DNA from: Niabella soli DSM 19437
GTDB lineage: Bacteria; Bacteroidota; Bacteroidia; Chitinophagales; Chitinophagaceae
Direction: 5' to 3'
Assembly (NCBI RefSeq): GCF_000243115.2
Contig: NZ_CP007035.1
Span: forward strand, 1,178,001-1,242,000
DNA: 64,000 bases
Of the stretch, positions 1 to 8,354 are shown in pieces. The position numbers and the translations under genes were made by a program. Position 1 is the stretch's first letter. Every line of letters starts with the position of its first letter. Under the pieces are notes generated by a model. The model was not told the DNA's origin and ran no database searches. It saw only the letters and a list, made by a program, of their open reading frames with translations.

Positions 1-1
1 C

Positions 2-967
2 GAATTTTTTGAGCAGAATAATATAAAATTATTGGTTACCATCGGAGGGGATGATACAGCCTCCACGGCCAACCGCATTGCAAAATTCCTGACGGCCAAA
101 AACGTGGCGGTTCAGAATATTCACGTTCCCAAAACGATCGACAACGATCTGCCGCTGCCTTACGGCCAGCCTACTTTTGGCTACCAGAGCGCGCGCGAAG
201 AAGGCGTAAAACTGGGCAAAACTATTTATGAAGATGCCCGCACTTCCGGTAACTGGTTTGTAGTATCCGCCATGGGTCGTGAAGCCGGTCACCTGGCATT
301 TGGCATCGGCGTTGCCTGTCATTACCCGATGATCGTGATCCCTGAAATGTTCAACAAAACAAAGCTTACATTAGACAAGATCACTAAACTGATCGTTTCT
401 TCTATTGTTAAAAGAAATATCCTGAACATTCCTTATGGGGTTGCGGTAGTAAGTGAAGGGGTATTCCATTTTATGAGCGATGACGACATTACAGCATCGG
501 GCATTCAATTCACTTATGACGATCACGGCCATCCGGAGTTGGGCAATGTTAGTAAAGCGCATATTTATAATATTCTTTTACAAAACGAATTAAAAAAACT
601 GAACATTGCTGTAAAGAGCCGTCCGGTTGAATTAGGCTATGAGCTGCGCTGCCTGGCGCCTACGGCCTTCGATCTGGAATATTGTACCTTCCTGGGCTTT
701 GGCGTAAAGCAACTGTTCGACCAGGGCATCACCGGCGCGGTAGTTACTGCTGATGCCACCGGAACCGTAAAACCGCTTTATCTTAAGGATGTGGCGGACG
801 AAAAAGGAAAGGTAAAACCACGTTTAATTGATATGGAAAGCGCTGATGCGAAGACCGTGTTTGCACATACCCTGCATTATTTGACGGAAGCAGACAAAGA
901 AGCCGCAAAGCAGTACCTGTCTAATCCTGAAGAATATATTTTCAACAATATCCTGGAGTGGAATTAA
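2..967 (+). CDS. pfp: 6-phosphofructokinase, pyrophosphate-type, 5' truncated
   Basis: Phosphorylates fructose 6-phosphate to fructose 1,6-bisphosphate in cytoplasmic glycolysis. The frame is open to the left edge, so about 90-100 N-terminal residues are missing; the codons before nt 32 (TTG) are still coding. The phosphoryl-donor loop reads GGDD (nt 44-55) and the next signature reads PKTIDND (nt 128-148). Family knowledge: ATP-dependent enzymes have GGDG and PGTIDND, while Asp and Lys at these positions mark pyrophosphate-dependent enzymes. The substrate motif MGREAGHLA follows. I therefore infer a reversible PPi-dependent enzyme; the ATP/PPi assignment is by motif only. A strong terminator follows, then pyruvate kinase in the same direction. 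Confidence 0.9.
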   Translation, partial: EFFEQNNIKLLVTIGGDDTASTANRIAKFLTAKNVAVQNIHVPKTIDNDLPLPYGQPTFGYQSAREEGVKLGKTIYEDARTSGNWFVVSAMGREAGHLAFGIGVACHYPMIVIPEMFNKTKLTLDKITKLIVSSIVKRNILNIPYGVAVVSEGVFHFMSDDDITASGIQFTYDDHGHPELGNVSKAHIYNILLQNELKKLNIAVKSRPVELGYELRCLAPTAFDLEYCTFLGFGVKQLFDQGITGAVVTADATGTVKPLYLKDVADEKGKVKPRLIDMESADAKTVFAHTLHYLTEADKEAAKQYLSNPEEYIFNNILEWN

Positions 968-983
968 ACAGAACCGAATAAAT

Positions 984-1019
984 AAAAAACCGCCTTTACT
1001 GAGCGGTTTTTTATTTTTG
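984..1019 (+). terminator. Rho-independent terminator after pfk
   Basis: A perfect 10-bp stem, AAAAAACCGC (984-993) pairing with GCGGTTTTTT (1003-1012), encloses a 9-nt loop and is followed by more T residues. It begins 17 nt after the phosphofructokinase stop codon. The A-run on the left arm means it could also work on the minus strand. Confidence 0.88.
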
Positions 1020-1109
1020 TACTGACGATTTCCGGATTGCGCCGAAAATTGAAATTATTATCAGATATTGCAGGTTCAATTGAACCCTGCATATTTAATT
1101 AAAAGTAAC

Positions 1110-2606
1110 ATGACAGAAACTCAAAAAGTTCGAAAGAAAACATTACTACCTGTTGAACAGCCTCATGTGGATCATAGTATCAGCCGTACTAAGATTGTAG
1201 CCACCGTTGGACCTGCCTGTAATACTTACGATAAATTGTTAGACCTGGTGAAAGCCGGCGTTAATGTGTTCCGGTTAAATTTTTCACACGGTGTACATGA
1301 AGAAAAAAAACAGATCATTGAGTATATACGGGAAATTAACAGAAAAGAAAAAACAACGGTTGCGATACTGGGCGATTTACAGGGCCCTAAATTGCGCGTA
1401 GGCGATATGGAAAACGGCGGCATCACTGTAGAGCCGGGTGACAGCTTTATCTTCACCAATAAAAAACTGGTGGGCAATAAAGAGAAGATCTACATTTCTT
1501 ATCCCAACTTCCACAAAGATGTAAAAGTGGGGAACAAGATCATGATCGATGATGGCAAACTGGAAGTAATTGTACGCAAAATATTACCCAACAACGATGT
1601 AAAAGTAGAAGTGATACTGGGAGGTTTTCTTTCCTCTAAAAAAGGAGTAAACCTGCCGGACACCAAAATCTCGCTGCCGGCATTAACGCCGAAAGACCTG
1701 GCAGACCTGGATTTCATCATTAGAGAACAATTGGGTTGGGTGGCCCTGTCCTTTGTGCGCCAGGTAGAAGATATTAAAAAATTGCGCAAGATCCTGGACA
1801 AACATAAAAGCCAGTCGAAGATCATCGCCAAAATAGAAATGCCCGAAGCGATCCCGAATATCCGCGAGATCATTCATGCTTCTGATGGTATTATGATCGC
1901 CCGCGGCGACCTGGGTGTGGAACTGCCGGTGGAGAAAGTGCCACTGATCCAGAAGAGCATTATCCGTAAATGTATTCACCGCGCCAAGCCGGTAATCGTT
2001 GCTACCCAAATGATGGAAAGCATGATCGACCGGTCCAAGCCCAACCGTAGTGAGATAACAGACGTTGCCAACGCGGTGCTGGAAGGAACCGATGCGGTTA
2101 TGTTGAGCGCGGAAACTGCAAGCGGCAAGCATCCGACACTGGTGGTGCAAACCATGCGGAAGATCATCCTGGAAATTGAAAAAACAGAATACCATTATGA
2201 TCTTTCAAGTGAACTGCAACCGCAGCCCCACTCTCCGTCTCTTTCAAGTGACGCGATTTGTTACAATGCCTGCAACCTGGCCAAGGATGCACGGGCGGAT
2301 GCGTTAATTGGTATGACACAGAGCGGCTATACCGGTTTTATGCTGAGCAGCTATCGCCCCAAAGTGCCCTTGTATGTATTTACCAAGAACCGCGCGCTCA
2401 TTGATCAACTGAGTCTGGGCTGGGGTATCCGTGCCTTTTTCTATGACGATGACCAGCACGACCTGGATACTATTTTTGCAGACCAGATCAATATTCTTAA
2501 GAAGAACGGATTTCTGAAACGCGGCGATACCGCTGTAAGTACGGGTAGTACGCCGGTGCATCTGAAACTACATACGAATACAATAAAAATTACAGAAGTA
2601 CAATAA
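1110..2606 (+). CDS. pyk: Pyruvate kinase
   Basis: Converts phosphoenolpyruvate and ADP to pyruvate and ATP, the last step of glycolysis. The 498-residue protein has the usual family length. TKIVATVGPA (27-36) and RLNFSHG (55-61) form the N-terminal substrate site, GDLQGPKLRVG follows, MIARGDLGVELP lies near residue 260, and VIVATQMMESMI with EGTDAVMLSAETASGK completes the barrel signatures. The C-terminal alpha/beta regulatory domain is present. I chose ATG 1110; an in-frame TTG at 1068 would add 14 residues outside the conserved start. It stands alone between two terminators. Confidence 0.95.
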   Translation: MTETQKVRKKTLLPVEQPHVDHSISRTKIVATVGPACNTYDKLLDLVKAGVNVFRLNFSHGVHEEKKQIIEYIREINRKEKTTVAILGDLQGPKLRVGDMENGGITVEPGDSFIFTNKKLVGNKEKIYISYPNFHKDVKVGNKIMIDDGKLEVIVRKILPNNDVKVEVILGGFLSSKKGVNLPDTKISLPALTPKDLADLDFIIREQLGWVALSFVRQVEDIKKLRKILDKHKSQSKIIAKIEMPEAIPNIREIIHASDGIMIARGDLGVELPVEKVPLIQKSIIRKCIHRAKPVIVATQMMESMIDRSKPNRSEITDVANAVLEGTDAVMLSAETASGKHPTLVVQTMRKIILEIEKTEYHYDLSSELQPQPHSPSLSSDAICYNACNLAKDARADALIGMTQSGYTGFMLSSYRPKVPLYVFTKNRALIDQLSLGWGIRAFFYDDDQHDLDTIFADQINILKKNGFLKRGDTAVSTGSTPVHLKLHTNTIKITEVQ

Positions 2607-2611
2607 AAAAT

Positions 2612-2636
2612 AAAAGCCTCCAAATGGAGGCTTTTT
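2612..2636. terminator. Bidirectional terminator after pyk
   Basis: AAAAGCCTCCA (2612-2622) pairs with TGGAGGCTTTT (2625-2635), starting 6 nt after the pyruvate kinase stop. The T-run on the plus strand serves pyk. The A-rich left flank gives a T-run on the minus strand, where the gene remnant described next ends. Confidence 0.85.
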
Positions 2637-2957
2637 AATGAGCCTCTGCTGGCACACTCTCCAGTCTGTAAAAAGCCGAAATTCGTTTCTTTAAGCTTTC
2701 AAGGAGGTTCCTTTCATCGCAGCAGCATTCCTTGTCTGGAATATCTTGTGCCAAGAATTGATCGCTAACATAGTTTTCTAATTGCTACAGATTGATTCAA
2801 TCTTTTGTTTTTCATTTTCATCGGGCAACTCTTTATCTGGAATATTCCTCAACGCAATAGCAGTCACACTGATCAGAAGGCCCGGGAGCGCCTATTTTTT
2901 ACATTACGATAGCTTCTTTTTTAGCAAATCACTCCTGTAAAAAATCAGCGCAGTAAG
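2635..2957 (-). pseudogene. Degraded minus-strand coding remnant
   Basis: No intact gene fits here, but three minus-strand segments read like protein and lie in order in different frames. About 18 codons end at 2904 (contains YRSDLLKKKLS). 37 codons run from 2891 to a TAG at 2778-2780 (contains LRNIPDKELPDENEKQK). 49 codons run from 2784 to a TAA at 2635-2637 (contains LAQDIPDKE, ESLKKRISAFYRLE and ends VPAEAH). The second and third join with a single frameshift near 2778-2784 and share the motif IPDKE. The final stop abuts the bidirectional terminator, as expected for a former gene convergent with pyk. I do not recognise the family; chance open frames remain possible. Confidence 0.35.
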
Positions 2958-2984
2958 GAACCTACGGTTTGGAGGAAAGAGCAG

Positions 2985-3260
2985 CTTCTACCTTCCCCTT
3001 CGACAAGGCCTTAAAGCAGCTTTTTGATTTGGGTTTTCGCGTGCGTGGGCGGTCAAACGGCCGGAGGCATTCGTTTGACCATGCCCTTTTTGCTCTACTT
3101 TTTGGGCGAGCAAAAAGTAGAAAATAAATAACCGACGGTTGCTGAAACTATACAAGCTCTCTGAGACATAATGGGTTTGCCCTTGGACTACTCCTTTCAG
3201 GGTTTTCGACGCTTCAGAGAGTGGCATTGGTTTTAACGAATAAAACAGTCTGCAGGACAA
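2985..3260. repeat. Structured intergenic element with three nested hairpins
   Basis: This stretch between pyk and serA holds no convincing gene; a 90-codon minus-strand frame across it has the low-complexity look of an intergenic repeat read by chance. It contains GGTCAAACG (3051-3059) pairing with CGTTTGACC (3072-3080), TTTTTGCTC (3087-3095) with GAGCAAAAA (3108-3116), the overlapping alternative CTACTTTTT (3095-3103) with AAAAAGTAG (3112-3120), and CTCTCTGA (3157-3164) with TCAGAGAG (3214-3221). Such stacked inverted arms suggest a folded mobile or dispersed unit; no second copy is in this window. Confidence 0.5.
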
Positions 3261-3323
3261 ACTAAAAAGCAGAACCGGATCGATTCTGCTCTTGATATCA
3301 TTTTCAATTTTAGATGCAAATCT

Positions 3324-4562
3324 TTAATACAGTAATCTTGTTTTAATTGTATGTTTTACATCTTTTAAAAGTGCAGTTGCCTTTTTTGAAACGCCCTTCT
3401 CAACATCCAATACCACATAACCAATTTCGTCGTTGGTTTTCAGGTACTGACCGGTAATATTGATATTATTTTTTGACAACAATGTGTTGATCTCTGAAAG
3501 GACGCCCGGTTTGTTATAATGGATGTGCAGGATCCGGTGCACGCCTTCCTGTGAAGGCAGCGCCAATCCGGGTACTGTATGCGACCCGTTAGTGATCCCT
3601 TTTTCGATCAGGTTAAACAACTTTGAGCTAACATCCACGCCAATATTTTCCTGCGCTTCTTCGGTGCTTCCGCCGATATGTGGCGTAAGGATCACGTTAG
3701 GCAGGTTCTGCACGGGCGTTGTAAATTTATCGCCGTTTTTCTCGGGCTCCCATGGAAATACATCAAGAGCCGCACCGCTGATATGCCCTTCAGTAATGAA
3801 TTTGCTCAGATCTTCCAGGTTCACCACTTCGCCCCGTGCATAGTTGATCAGTATGGCGCCCTTCTTAAAATATTTAAGATTGTTCTTAGTGATCATGTAC
3901 TTTGTCTGCGCCGTATCAGGCACGTGCAGCGTCACTATATCCGATTTCTGCAGCAGTTCCTTTAATGTTTTAGCATCCTTTGCATTACCCAGCGGCAGCT
4001 TGGTTTCCACGTCATAGAACAACACTTTCATCCCCATTGCTTCTGCCAGCACGCTCACCTGTGAACCGATGTTTCCATAACCAATGATCCCCAGTGTTTT
4101 TCCACGTAGCTCATAGGCGCCTTTTGATTCCTTCATCCAGATGCCTTCATGCGCCGCCCGGATCTTGTCTGGCAACCTCCTGATGAGCATAACGGAATTC
4201 GCGATAACCAGCTCTGCAACAGACCGGGTGTTGCTGTAAGGAGCATTGAATACCACCACACCCTTATCTGTAGCTGCTTTCAGATCCACCTGGTTCACGC
4301 CGATGCAAAAACATCCGATGGCCTGTAATTTTTCGGCGGCGGCTAAAACTTTTTGGGTAATATGTGTTTTGGAGCGGATGCCCAGTATATGTACATTTTT
4401 GATCTCTTTAATTAAATCTTCTTCCGACAGTGCTTTGGTTAATTTTTCTACCTGCGTGTATCCTTCTTCCTTAAACCGTTGTACTGCGGTATCACTTATA
4501 TTTTCCAGAAATAAAATCCTGATTTTCTCTTTTGGGTAACTCGTCTCTTTTTTATTTGTCAT
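3324..4562 (-). CDS. serA: D-3-phosphoglycerate dehydrogenase
   Basis: Oxidises 3-phosphoglycerate to 3-phosphohydroxypyruvate with NAD, the first step of serine synthesis. At 412 residues it matches the SerA form with one C-terminal ACT domain. The NAD-binding loop GYGNIG is at 161-166, the catalytic Arg in YARGE at 243, the acidic partner in WEPE near 272 and the catalytic His in TPHIGG at 295. Residues about 340-412 form the ACT domain, which in this family binds serine for feedback control. It starts at an ATG. It faces away from the serine hydrolase gene at 4667 and no operon partner is seen. Confidence 0.95.
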   Translation of the reverse strand: MTNKKETSYPKEKIRILFLENISDTAVQRFKEEGYTQVEKLTKALSEEDLIKEIKNVHILGIRSKTHITQKVLAAAEKLQAIGCFCIGVNQVDLKAATDKGVVVFNAPYSNTRSVAELVIANSVMLIRRLPDKIRAAHEGIWMKESKGAYELRGKTLGIIGYGNIGSQVSVLAEAMGMKVLFYDVETKLPLGNAKDAKTLKELLQKSDIVTLHVPDTAQTKYMITKNNLKYFKKGAILINYARGEVVNLEDLSKFITEGHISGAALDVFPWEPEKNGDKFTTPVQNLPNVILTPHIGGSTEEAQENIGVDVSSKLFNLIEKGITNGSHTVPGLALPSQEGVHRILHIHYNKPGVLSEINTLLSKNNINITGQYLKTNDEIGYVVLDVEKGVSKKATALLKDVKHTIKTRLLY

Positions 4563-4666
4563 GCAAGCAAATATCCTAATAAGTTAACAAAAATGAAAAT
4601 ATTAAGGCAACAAGTTTTTCTCTGAACAATATAATTTTAAATTTGCCACTTTAAAATTCAGTTACC

Positions 4667-6070
4667 TTGAGAAGATTTATAATTACTTTAGCCGGGATAT
4701 TATTAACGATTGGTTGTAAGCTAAAATCACAAGACAAGAAAGAAAAGATCCAGGTCGCCCCTGCCGTATTGATCGCCCAGAATCCAGACCCGATAAGCGA
4801 TGCGGAGAAAGCAAAGTATGCAGCCGAACTGGATGCCTTTTTTAATGCAGGGCTGCTCCGGCATGGTTTTAACGGGGGCATCCTCGTTGCAAAAGGTGGA
4901 AATGTTTTGTATGAACGTTATCACGGTTTCAAAAACCCCAACAATAAGGCTGATTCCATTGATCAGAATACGCCATTTCATCTGGCCTCAACCAGCAAAC
5001 CCTTTACAGCGATCACGGTATTAAAACTGGTGCAGAACGGCAAGCTAGGATTGACAGATCCCGTAACCAAATTCTTTCCGGCATTCCCCTATACCGATGT
5101 TACCATTGAGAACCTCCTCAGCCATCGCAGCGGATTGCCGAACTATCTTTCAGTAATGGAAGACAAACAAAAGTGGAACCCCAAACAAATGATCTCTAAC
5201 CAGGACGTGTTGAATTTTTTAATTCAATACCGTCCTCCCATAATGTTTAAAGCCAACACCCGTTTCACCTATTGCAACACCAACTTCGTATTGTTGGCAT
5301 TGATTGTTGAAAAGGTGACCGGACAAAAATTTCCGGACTATGTAAAAGCCACCATTTTTGATCCGCTGCAAATGAACCACACGTTTATTTACACGCCCGC
5401 AGATAGTGGCCAGGTTATTATGTCCTACAAAGGTTCCGGCGCTCTTTGGACGAACGATATTTTTGAAAATACCTATGGCGACAAAAATGTGTACAGCACC
5501 CCCGAGGACATGTTCAAATGGGACCGGGCTTTATACAATCCGAACTTTATCCGGCCGTCGCTGCTCGATTCAGCCTTTCAACCCCACAGTCATGAAAAAG
5601 CCTCCATGCACAATTATGGCCTGGGTTGGCGCATGCTCAATTTGCCCAATGGCAAAAACGTCATTTATCACAACGGGAAATGGCACGGTTTCACTCCTGC
5701 TTTTGCCCGGCTGCTGGATGAGAAAGCGGTGATCATTATTTTGGGTAACCGGCTCAATTCAAATATTTATAATCAGGCCAAAAAGGCATATGATTTCTTT
5801 GGCGATTATATGCAAGGCAAAGTTGGTAGTGTAGATGAAGAAGGAGAAGGAAACGCCCCAGCGGCGCCCGCTGCTGCTGAAGCGGCTGCAGTGCCCGCGC
5901 GCGTGGCGAAAACGCCGCAACGCGCCGGCAAAACGGTTGCGCGCAAAGCCGTAAAAAGCACAAAAAAGAGCACAACCTCCAGTCATCAGCGCACAAAAAC
6001 ATCCGCGACAAAAAAGGCTGTTACTTCCAAACAGACACATACGGCTACAAAGAAAAAGAAGAAAAAATAA
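4667..6070 (+). CDS. Serine beta-lactamase-family hydrolase lipoprotein with basic tail
   Basis: A 467-residue exported serine hydrolase of the beta-lactamase/class C-like superfamily; members are peptidases or esterases and the substrate cannot be read from sequence. The signal peptide ends in lipobox LTIGC (Cys17). Catalytic motifs are SxxK (Ser108, Lys111 in ASTSKPF), YxN (Tyr202-Asn204 in FTYCNTN) and HNG at 335-337, the usual KTG/HxG position. From about residue 392 the protein carries a tail of some 75 residues, first Ala/Pro-rich, then very rich in Lys, Thr and Ser, ending in six Lys. It starts with TTG: a stop codon lies five codons upstream and no ATG exists. The enzymatic family is certain, the tail's role unknown. 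Confidence 0.85.
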   Translation: MRRFIITLAGILLTIGCKLKSQDKKEKIQVAPAVLIAQNPDPISDAEKAKYAAELDAFFNAGLLRHGFNGGILVAKGGNVLYERYHGFKNPNNKADSIDQNTPFHLASTSKPFTAITVLKLVQNGKLGLTDPVTKFFPAFPYTDVTIENLLSHRSGLPNYLSVMEDKQKWNPKQMISNQDVLNFLIQYRPPIMFKANTRFTYCNTNFVLLALIVEKVTGQKFPDYVKATIFDPLQMNHTFIYTPADSGQVIMSYKGSGALWTNDIFENTYGDKNVYSTPEDMFKWDRALYNPNFIRPSLLDSAFQPHSHEKASMHNYGLGWRMLNLPNGKNVIYHNGKWHGFTPAFARLLDEKAVIIILGNRLNSNIYNQAKKAYDFFGDYMQGKVGSVDEEGEGNAPAAPAAAEAAAVPARVAKTPQRAGKTVARKAVKSTKKSTTSSHQRTKTSATKKAVTSKQTHTATKKKKKK

Positions 6071-6113
6071 GTGTTGCACCCGGTAAAGTAAATTGATTTA
6101 TATTAGCAGGTAT

Positions 6114-8354
6114 ATGATGATGTCCTGGCGTAATAAAAAATTGATCCTTGTTTTTTGTGTAATCATCTTATTTTTTTCCGGGAGCCTTGTGTTGGTCCGC
6201 TGCGGACAATCCACCTCAAACAGGAAAGAAGCCGTTAACGAGTATGTGGGCGACCAGGCCTGCATCAGTTGCCACAAAGCTGAATATGGACAATGGCAGC
6301 TATCCGACCATTACAAAGCCATGCAGCCCGCTACAGACTCCACCGTGCTGGGCGACTTCAATAATGTAACCTATACAGCCGACGGTATTACCTCCCGCTT
6401 TTTCAAAAAAGGCGGAAAGTTTTTTATCAACACCCAGGGGCCTGATGGTCAGAACCACGACTATGAGATAAAATATACTTTTGGTTATTACCCGTTACAG
6501 CAGTACCTGGTGGCATTCGATCGTGGCAGGATGCAGGCAACCCGCCAATCCTGGAACAGTAAAGACAAAAAATGGTTTCAACAATATGCCGGGCAAAAAA
6601 TTGCGGCAACCGACTGGCTGCACTGGACGGGCAATGGACAAAACTGGAACACGATGTGTGCCGAATGTCACAGTACGAATCTGAAAAAGAATTATAATTC
6701 CGAAACTGACACTTACAATACCACCTTTAGCGTATTAACGGTAAGTTGTGAAGCCTGCCATGGCCCCGCAAAATCGCATATTGATTACGTTAACGGCAGT
6801 GACTATAAAAACGGGAATCATATTGCAGGCTCCTATCTCCGGGCACCAAAGAACAGTACCCAGTTGGCGCAGATCCAGACCTGCTTTCCCTGCCATGCGC
6901 GCAAAAGCAATATCAGTGCGGACTTGAAGAACAGTAACGAGATCCTCGACGACTATATTCCGGACATACCCACTACCGAACATTTTTATGCCGACGGCCA
7001 GGCCAATGATGAGGACTACACCTATACTTCATTCCTGCAAAGCAAAATGTATAACCGCGGGGTTAAATGCAGCAACTGCCACAACCCGCATACGGGTAAA
7101 TTACTCGTTGCAGGAAACGGCGTTTGCCTGCAGTGCCATGACAAAAAATACGATGCACCCTCCCATACGTTTCACACGATAAACACCGATGGCGCCGCCT
7201 GCAAGAACTGCCATATGCCGGGAAAATATTACATGGGCAACGACTGGCGTAACGACCATACCTTCCGCGTTCCACGCCCTGACCTGTCTGTAACCTATGG
7301 CACGCCCAATGCCTGCAATAATTGCCATACCAATAAGTCTGCCCAATGGGCTTCCGACGCGGTAGTTAAATGGTTTGGCCCGACCCGACCTCATCATTTT
7401 TCCGAAGACCTGATCCCGGGCAGTAAGCTGGACGCCGGCAGCCAGGCTCATTTGATGCGGTTGATCCAGGATACAGCCACCCCTTCTATTGTTCAGGCAG
7501 CAGCGGTTCAATATCTTTCCAATGCACCGGGAGATAACAATGCAACAGCGCTGATACAGGAATTCAGCAACAAGGATGCGCAGGTACGGTATCGTGCGGT
7601 AACAGGCCTTTCCAGCTTTAGTCCGGGATTATGGAAAGACGCCATTCAGCCGATGCTTGTTGACAAAGTGCGCGCCGTGCGTATTGCCGCCGCAAACCTT
7701 GTTTTAAGCGCTAATGACCGGGAGCTCATCGCGGGACTGGGTACGGCTTATACTAATGCGTTGCAGGAACTGGAAGCAAATGTATTATACCAAACGGACT
7801 TTTCTGCCGGTGATGTAATTGCAGCCGACTATTATCTGAAACTAAAAAATTACGACAAAGCGGAATCTTTTTACCTGAAAGGCCTGCAAAAAGACGATCA
7901 GATGAATTATGCGCGCCTGAATCTTTCAACGGTATATAATCTTAAAGGCAATAACCAGGCGGCGCTGCAAACCTTACTGGACGCAGCCAGAATTGACCCA
8001 AAGAACGACCGCATTTATTTTAACCTGGCCCTGCTCTACAATGAACTGCAGCAACCGGATAATGTTGAAAAAAGCCTGCAAAAAGCGATCAGCCTGAAGT
8101 CAGCAAACCCGCGTGTGTATTACAATTACGGCATTTTGTTACAACAGAAAAAACAATACACCCCGGCAGAACAGCAATATAAAAAGGCACTGGAATTAGC
8201 TCCCGCTGACGCTGATATTAATTATGCCTTATGCGTATTGTATCTTCAACAAAACAACCCTGCAGCCGCCCGTTCCTATGCACAAACATTAAAGAAATAC
8301 TACCCCGGTGATCAGCGTTTCTTCCAGCTCTGGCAACAGCTAGGACTGTTATAA
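6114..8354 (+). CDS. Octahaem cytochrome c with HEAT and TPR repeats
   Basis: A 746-residue exported multihaem protein. An N-terminal hydrophobic segment (residues about 9-30) is followed by eight CxxCH haem sites: CISCH (nt 6261), CAECH (6657), CEACH (6747), CFPCH (6882), CSNCH (7068), CLQCH (7125), CKNCH (7200) and CNNCH (7314). After the haem domain come HEAT-like helical repeats (nt about 7440-7760), then TPR repeats (about 7830-8340; for example RVYYNYGILLQQKKQYTPAE). Likely periplasmic electron transfer, with the TPR part as protein-binding scaffold; the partner reductase or oxidase is not in the window. ATG 6114 follows AGCAGG; an upstream in-frame TTG is less likely. Its 3' end overlaps the convergent glycosyltransferase by 6 nt. 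Confidence 0.88.
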   Translation: MMMSWRNKKLILVFCVIILFFSGSLVLVRCGQSTSNRKEAVNEYVGDQACISCHKAEYGQWQLSDHYKAMQPATDSTVLGDFNNVTYTADGITSRFFKKGGKFFINTQGPDGQNHDYEIKYTFGYYPLQQYLVAFDRGRMQATRQSWNSKDKKWFQQYAGQKIAATDWLHWTGNGQNWNTMCAECHSTNLKKNYNSETDTYNTTFSVLTVSCEACHGPAKSHIDYVNGSDYKNGNHIAGSYLRAPKNSTQLAQIQTCFPCHARKSNISADLKNSNEILDDYIPDIPTTEHFYADGQANDEDYTYTSFLQSKMYNRGVKCSNCHNPHTGKLLVAGNGVCLQCHDKKYDAPSHTFHTINTDGAACKNCHMPGKYYMGNDWRNDHTFRVPRPDLSVTYGTPNACNNCHTNKSAQWASDAVVKWFGPTRPHHFSEDLIPGSKLDAGSQAHLMRLIQDTATPSIVQAAAVQYLSNAPGDNNATALIQEFSNKDAQVRYRAVTGLSSFSPGLWKDAIQPMLVDKVRAVRIAAANLVLSANDRELIAGLGTAYTNALQELEANVLYQTDFSAGDVIAADYYLKLKNYDKAESFYLKGLQKDDQMNYARLNLSTVYNLKGNNQAALQTLLDAARIDPKNDRIYFNLALLYNELQQPDNVEKSLQKAISLKSANPRVYYNYGILLQQKKQYTPAEQQYKKALELAPADADINYALCVLYLQQNNPAAARSYAQTLKKYYPGDQRFFQLWQQLGLL

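Noticed and set aside
2988-3260. A 90-codon minus-strand open frame
   Set aside because: It runs through stacked inverted repeats, has no start context and the peptide is low-complexity and basic; better explained as a structured repeat.
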